From NCBI GenBank assembly GCA_902781095.1, contig CACZHW010000008.1, positions 42,020-106,019 of the forward strand: a stretch of 64,000 nucleotides of DNA, given 5' to 3'. Below are positions 60,788 to 64,000 of this stretch, piece after piece. Position 1 is the first letter of the stretch; each line of letters opens with the position of its first letter. The notes under the pieces are model-generated. The model was not told where the DNA came from, did not search any database, and saw only the letters and a program-made list of their open reading frames with translations. Both the position numbers and the translations under genes were made by a program. The DNA comes from an uncultured Eubacteriales bacterium. Lineage in GTDB: Bacteria > Bacillota > Clostridia > Christensenellales > Aristaeellaceae.

Positions 60788-62137
60788 TCAAGAAGAATGC
60801 CCGGTCAGGAGGCCCTTGCGCTTCCAGCGCGCGACGAGGGAGAGCTCCCAGACGAGCATGACGGTCCAGCCAGCCGCACAGGCCAGGGGGACGGCGTCCA
60901 GGCCGAGACGGGAGATGAGCAGCGCCGTGCAGACGGCGCGCGTGAACATCTGCGCGTAGGTGATGATCATCGTAAGGTTCAGCCTGCCGATGGCGCGCAG
61001 ATACCCCTGCAGCCCGTTGTTCAGCCCGGGCAGGAAGTAGAACAGCCCCATGATGCGCAGGTAGCGCACGCCCAGGCGGATGACCTCCGTCTCTTCGGCA
61101 CTCACGAACAGGCGCATCAGCGGCCCGGCGAGGAAGAAGATGGCAAGGGAGACGCAAAGGCCGTAGAGGGCTTCCAGCAGCAGGGCGGCGCGGAAGCCGC
61201 GGAGCATGCGTTCCGGCTTTCCGGCGCCGTGATTTTGCGCGACCAGCACGGTTTCCCCGTTGGCGATGTCCCGCTGGGGGATGAGCGCGTAGTCGTCCAG
61301 CCGGTTGACGGCGTTGAAGGCGGCGATGGAATGGACGCCCAGCGGATTGACGAGGGACTGCACGAGCAGCTTGCCTACGTAGATGCCCGCCTGCTGCAGC
61401 GCGCTGGCGTAGCTGAACTGCATCGTGCGCCGGAGCAGCGCGCGGTCGACGGCAAAATCCCCGCGCCGCATGCGGAAGGGCCCGGAGCGGAGCAGCAGCA
61501 GCGCGCAGAGCAGGGCGGCGACGCCCTGGCTGATGACGGTGGCGGCGGCCGCACCGCCGACGCCCAGGCGCAGACCGGCGACAAACCAGACGTCCAGCGC
61601 GACATTGACGGCGGAACCGGCGACGAGGCACAGCAGCGGCGTGCGCGTGTCCCCGACGGAACGGGAGGCGGCGGCCAGGATGTTGTAGAAGGCGGTGAGC
61701 ACCATCCCGGCGGCCACGATGCGCAGATAGCGCACGGTGTCGCCGAGGATCTCCGCGGGCGTGCGGCACAGGCGCAGCAGCGGGCCGGCCAGCAGGAAGA
61801 GGAACAGGGCGATGACGGCGCCCAGCAGCGTGGAGAGGGACAGCGTCGTGCAGAACTCACGGCGGAGCGAGGGCAGATCCCCCGCCCCGAAAAATTCGCT
61901 CATGATGACGGAGGCGCCGATGCCGATACCGATGATGAAGAACATGGCGATGTTCATGAGGGGGCTGGCGATGCCGACGGCGGCCAGCGCGGACGGCCCG
62001 GCGTATTTGCCGACGATGATGCTGTCCACCGTGTTGTAGGTGACCTGAAACAGGTCGCCGAGCACGGCGGGGACGGCGTAGAGCAGCAGGTGGCGGGCCA
62101 CGCTGCCCTCGGTCATGTTGCGGACGGATTTGCGCAT
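60788..62137 (-). CDS. MATE-family exporter (second copy)
   Basis: The 449-residue protein has twelve predicted membrane helices. It contains YAVPAVLGDLFQVTYNTVDS and the DinF/NorM-like QGVAALLCALLLLRSGPFRM segment (in part). The second half repeats the fold with NAVNRLDDYALIP and GLNNGLQGYLRAIG. AAAGGAAGG precedes ATG 62137. Divergent from the B3-like hydrolase gene; a shared role in detoxification is possible but not shown. Confidence 0.9.
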   Translation of the reverse strand: MRKSVRNMTEGSVARHLLLYAVPAVLGDLFQVTYNTVDSIIVGKYAGPSALAAVGIASPLMNIAMFFIIGIGIGASVIMSEFFGAGDLPSLRREFCTTLSLSTLLGAVIALFLFLLAGPLLRLCRTPAEILGDTVRYLRIVAAGMVLTAFYNILAAASRSVGDTRTPLLCLVAGSAVNVALDVWFVAGLRLGVGGAAAATVISQGVAALLCALLLLRSGPFRMRRGDFAVDRALLRRTMQFSYASALQQAGIYVGKLLVQSLVNPLGVHSIAAFNAVNRLDDYALIPQRDIANGETVLVAQNHGAGKPERMLRGFRAALLLEALYGLCVSLAIFFLAGPLMRLFVSAEETEVIRLGVRYLRIMGLFYFLPGLNNGLQGYLRAIGRLNLTMIITYAQMFTRAVCTALLISRLGLDAVPLACAAGWTVMLVWELSLVARWKRKGLLTGHSS

Positions 62138-62186
62138 GATGTCCTTCCTTTCGGAGCCGGGTCTTCAGCTTTTTTTAATGATCCTG

Positions 62187-62215
62187 TTGCGCGCGGGCTC
62201 TGCATATCGTATAGT
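62187..62215 (+). promoter_or_regulatory. Promoter of the B3-like hydrolase gene
   Basis: TTGCGC (62187-62192) and TATAGT (62210-62215) are 17 bp apart, 36 nt before ATG 62252. Confidence 0.6.
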
Positions 62216-62251
62216 AATCAGTGACAATCTGTCTGTAAAGGAGGAGAAAAA

Positions 62252-63091
62252 ATGCCCTTTCAATGCAGCAAGCCCTATCCGCATCCGGTGGAAACCCTGT
62301 GCCACAGCCCGTGGGAACTGGCGGTCGGCCCCTTTCAGGTCAGCCCGAGGACCTATTACGTTTCCGGCCAGAAATGGGTGGGCGCCTACCTGATCGACAC
62401 CGGAGCCGGCCTCATCCTGATCGATACCGGCATCGCGGAGAGCGTCTACCTGCTGGTGGACTCCATCTACCGGCTGGGCTACAAGCCGGAGGACGTCAAG
62501 GCTATCCTGTTGAGCCACGCGCACCTGGATCATTTCGGCGGGGCCGCCGCGCTGCACGCGCTCACGGGCGCGCCGCTGTATATGTCCAGGGAAGACGCGC
62601 GCTTTATGGAGGAATGCCCGGAGGAGACCGAGCTGCCCCACGAGCCGTGGCACGTGCAGCACATTCAGATCGACCATTATCTGGAGGACGGCCGTCCGGT
62701 GGTTCTGGGCGACATCTCCGTTCAAACCCTGCTCACGCCGGGCCATACCGTCGGCTGCACCAGCTTCTTCTGGCAGGAGAAGAACCCGGAGACCGGCGAG
62801 GTGTACACCGTCGCCATGCACGGCGGCGTCGGCGCCAACACGATGAACGACGATTACTATAAGACCAGCCGCTACCTCACGCCGGATCTGCGCCAGCGCT
62901 TCCTGGACGACGCCGAGAAGCTGAAGGCCATCCACGTGGACATCGCGCTGCCCAGCCATCCCAACCAGATCGAAATCCTGGACCGCGCGGGCACCTATAC
63001 CCACCGGACGCAGCCCTATCTGGACGCCACCGTCTGGGCGGACTTCATCGACGAGCGCGTGCGGCAGGTGAAGGCGCTGATGAAGCCGTAA
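62252..63091 (+). CDS. MBL-fold hydrolase resembling subclass B3 metallo-beta-lactamases
   Basis: The 279-residue cytosolic protein contains all expected zinc ligands: HAHLDHFGG (His-x-His-x-Asp-His), TPGHTVGC and PSHPNQ. The spacing is close to that of B3 beta-lactamases. Unlike true secreted lactamases it has no signal peptide. Beta-lactam hydrolysis is therefore only one possibility; lactone or other ester hydrolysis is equally likely. AAAGGAGGAG lies 5 nt before ATG 62252. Confidence 0.85.
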   Translation: MPFQCSKPYPHPVETLCHSPWELAVGPFQVSPRTYYVSGQKWVGAYLIDTGAGLILIDTGIAESVYLLVDSIYRLGYKPEDVKAILLSHAHLDHFGGAAALHALTGAPLYMSREDARFMEECPEETELPHEPWHVQHIQIDHYLEDGRPVVLGDISVQTLLTPGHTVGCTSFFWQEKNPETGEVYTVAMHGGVGANTMNDDYYKTSRYLTPDLRQRFLDDAEKLKAIHVDIALPSHPNQIEILDRAGTYTHRTQPYLDATVWADFIDERVRQVKALMKP

Positions 63092-63150
63092 ACAGTTTCA
63101 GCAAAGTTTCTCTATTCTATCTCTTATAGGATTAATTGTGGAGAGTTTTA

Positions 63151-63195
63151 TGAAGCAGCACAGGCTTGGACACACGTTTGTGCTGTTTCATTTTT
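63151..63195 (+). terminator. Terminator of the B3-like hydrolase gene
   Basis: TGAAGCAGCACA/TGTGCTGTTTCA (one wobble pair) is followed by TTTTTG. It marks the border to AT-rich DNA. Confidence 0.75.
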
Positions 63196-63273
63196 GTCAT
63201 TAATCGAAAACTCTATGATGAAAGTGATCTGACGGAAACGAAAGTGCCAAATTATGGTTTAGGAGGGAAAAGT

Positions 63274-63729
63274 GTGTGTCTGACTGAATCAATCATTCCT
63301 TATATAGGTATAGAAAGCATAGCTTTGTATCAAGACATCATTGTCGTAAAGCAAGTCCTTTCCAATGCTGGAATTAGGTATCGTCAAGAGGTTTGGAGTA
63401 GCAGCCATGAGACAGTGCCGAATCCGTGGACGGTTTTAATTGTGGATAATATATTAAGCCTGTTTTTTGCAAAGAACAATAAGCTCTTTAAAATGGTATT
63501 CTGGAAGGATTATCAAGGTTCTCTGCCAAATGGAATTCATACCAGGATGCAGTTAAAGGATGCCCGGATCATCGACCCGAGCCTTGCATTCGACGACTGG
63601 AATGAGGACTTTGAATCACCATTTGGTTATTGGCTTGAGGATGACCTTGAAACAGGAGAAATTGATTCCATTAGCATTTTCATTCGGGAAGTGTTGGACG
63701 AGGAGCGTTTCGATGATTGCGAGTGGTAA
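63274..63729 (+). CDS. Hypothetical protein in AT-rich island
   Basis: The 151-residue acidic protein has no recognised domain. It includes YIGIESIALYQDIIVVKQVL and an acidic C-terminus (DLETGEIDSI, DEERFDDCEW). TAGGAGGG lies 7 nt before GTG 63274; the frame is open further up to about 63166 without a better start. Base composition is clearly more AT-rich than all genes to its left, which suggests recent transfer. Small size, acidity and isolation would fit an immunity or antitoxin-like protein, but that is speculation. Confidence 0.55.
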   Translation: MCLTESIIPYIGIESIALYQDIIVVKQVLSNAGIRYRQEVWSSSHETVPNPWTVLIVDNILSLFFAKNNKLFKMVFWKDYQGSLPNGIHTRMQLKDARIIDPSLAFDDWNEDFESPFGYWLEDDLETGEIDSISIFIREVLDEERFDDCEW

Positions 63730-63776
63730 CACTTCGCCCTAACCCGATAGACTTGACCAATACAAACAGAAACATA

Positions 63777-63808
63777 CGAACCCGTTTCCAAAACGGAAAC
63801 GGGTTCGT
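63777..63808 (+). terminator. Hairpin after the hypothetical gene
   Basis: ACGAACCCGTTTCC pairs with GGAAACGGGTTCGT across a 5-nt loop. It has the shape of a terminator but only a weak T tract. Confidence 0.65.
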
Positions 63809-63822
63809 ATCAGACCATCAAC

Positions 63823-63865
63823 AATACCCTTGTTTTCTGAGAAGGAAGCAAGGGTATTTGTTTTA
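63823..63865 (+). terminator. Second hairpin with T-rich tail
   Basis: AATACCCTTG/CAAGGGTATT with a 16-nt loop is followed by TGTTTTAC. No gene lies between the two hairpins. Confidence 0.55.
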
Positions 63866-63902
63866 CAAAAGCAAAGAGGATAAAAAAAAGAAGCCTTTAC
63901 CA

Positions 63903-64000
63903 TGAACCGCACCCCATTTGTTAGACAGTATGGTATACTACTAACGAATGGGGTGTTGTTATATGTCAAGAGAAAAACCAAACAAGAGATATACAGGGGA
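63903..64000 (+). mobile_element. Left end of an IS3-family (IS150-like) element, cut by the window
   Basis: From 63903 the sequence TGAACCGCACCCCATTTGTT resembles the terminal inverted repeats of IS150-group elements (TG..CTGCACCCC...GTTAGACA). A transposase-like start codon follows. An internal ACCCCATT...AATGGGGT inverted repeat spans the probable transposase promoter (TATACT around 63934). Confidence 0.7.
63963..64000 (+). CDS. Transposase OrfA start (partial)
   Basis: ATG 63963 begins a frame encoding MSREKPNKRYTG, which looks like the start of IS3-family OrfA helix-turn-helix proteins (KRY(T/S)xEFK type). Only 12 full codons lie inside the window. Confidence 0.6.
   Translation, partial: MSREKPNKRYTG

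Noticed and set aside
63148..63204. A 17-codon ORF after the B3-like hydrolase gene
   Set aside because: It coincides exactly with the terminator hairpin and its T tract, so the RNA structure explains the sequence better.
63739..63981. An 80-codon minus-strand frame at the right end
   Set aside because: It runs through two hairpins and the IS terminal repeat, has no ribosome-binding site and no motif.

Overview
The window is a GC-rich stretch of a bacterial chromosome. Gene content and signals point to a gut or rumen anaerobe of the Clostridia, most like the GC-rich Christensenellales-type lineages (inference). The clues are a tRNA-Leu T-box in front of the leucine genes, a DUF1836 protein, many secreted bacterial-SH3 proteins with Thr-Pro linkers, WG repeats joined to zinc ribbons, CnaB/SpaA-like surface proteins and an exported FMN/FAD reductase. 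Sigma-A type promoters with 17-bp spacing are easy to see in many intergenic gaps. No rRNA, CRISPR array or prophage was seen.

Layout. 1-5533: the 3' part of dnaA, a DUF1836 regulator, and envelope genes (zinc-ribbon/peptidoglycan-binding protein, L,D-transpeptidase, WG-repeat protein). 5535-7583: an MBL-fold hydrolase, an S66 peptidase and tRNA-Ala(GGC). 7618-16130: a five-SH3 secreted protein, an RluA-type pseudouridine synthase, tex, a tandem PPK2 kinase, bcp, a cysteine-desulfidase-like enzyme and the relic of a tyrosine phosphatase. 16543-25047: one long minus-strand operon running ATC-hydrolase-like gene, livJ-H-M-G-F, SDR, GntR, dhaK, dhaL. It looks like an uptake and catabolism unit for an unknown small carbonyl or polyol compound. 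25173-31395: a leucine T-box operon, leuC-leuD-leuB, that continues without a visible break into asnA, a zinc-ribbon gene, a KDPG-type aldolase and a KDGal-type kinase.

31482-38380: a secreted FMN-binding-like protein, a HAD phosphatase, small regulators, a response regulator lacking the phospho-acceptor Asp, rtcB behind a terminator and a 46-codon leader ORF, and a three-SH3 protein. 38438-44606: a LysR regulator divergent from an extracellular flavin reductase, a 2-hydroxyacid dehydrogenase, a MATE exporter and a DJ-1 family protein. 44651-54821: a surface locus with two large paralogous CnaB-like proteins that share an unusual Cys-containing C-terminus. They are flanked by two proteins carrying the same SH3 module, one fused to an oligopeptide-binding domain. 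54839-60713: a ribose-type ABC transporter operon with a Gfo/Idh/MocA dehydrogenase and a TIM-barrel isomerase. 60788-63195: a second MATE exporter and a B3-like metallo-hydrolase. 63200-64000: AT-rich foreign-looking DNA with one unknown gene, ending in the left end of an IS3-family element.

The strongest leads are the surface locus, the Liv/SDR/DhaKL operon, the extended T-box operon and the rtcB leader. All functional statements come from reading the sequence and family knowledge; no database search was run.
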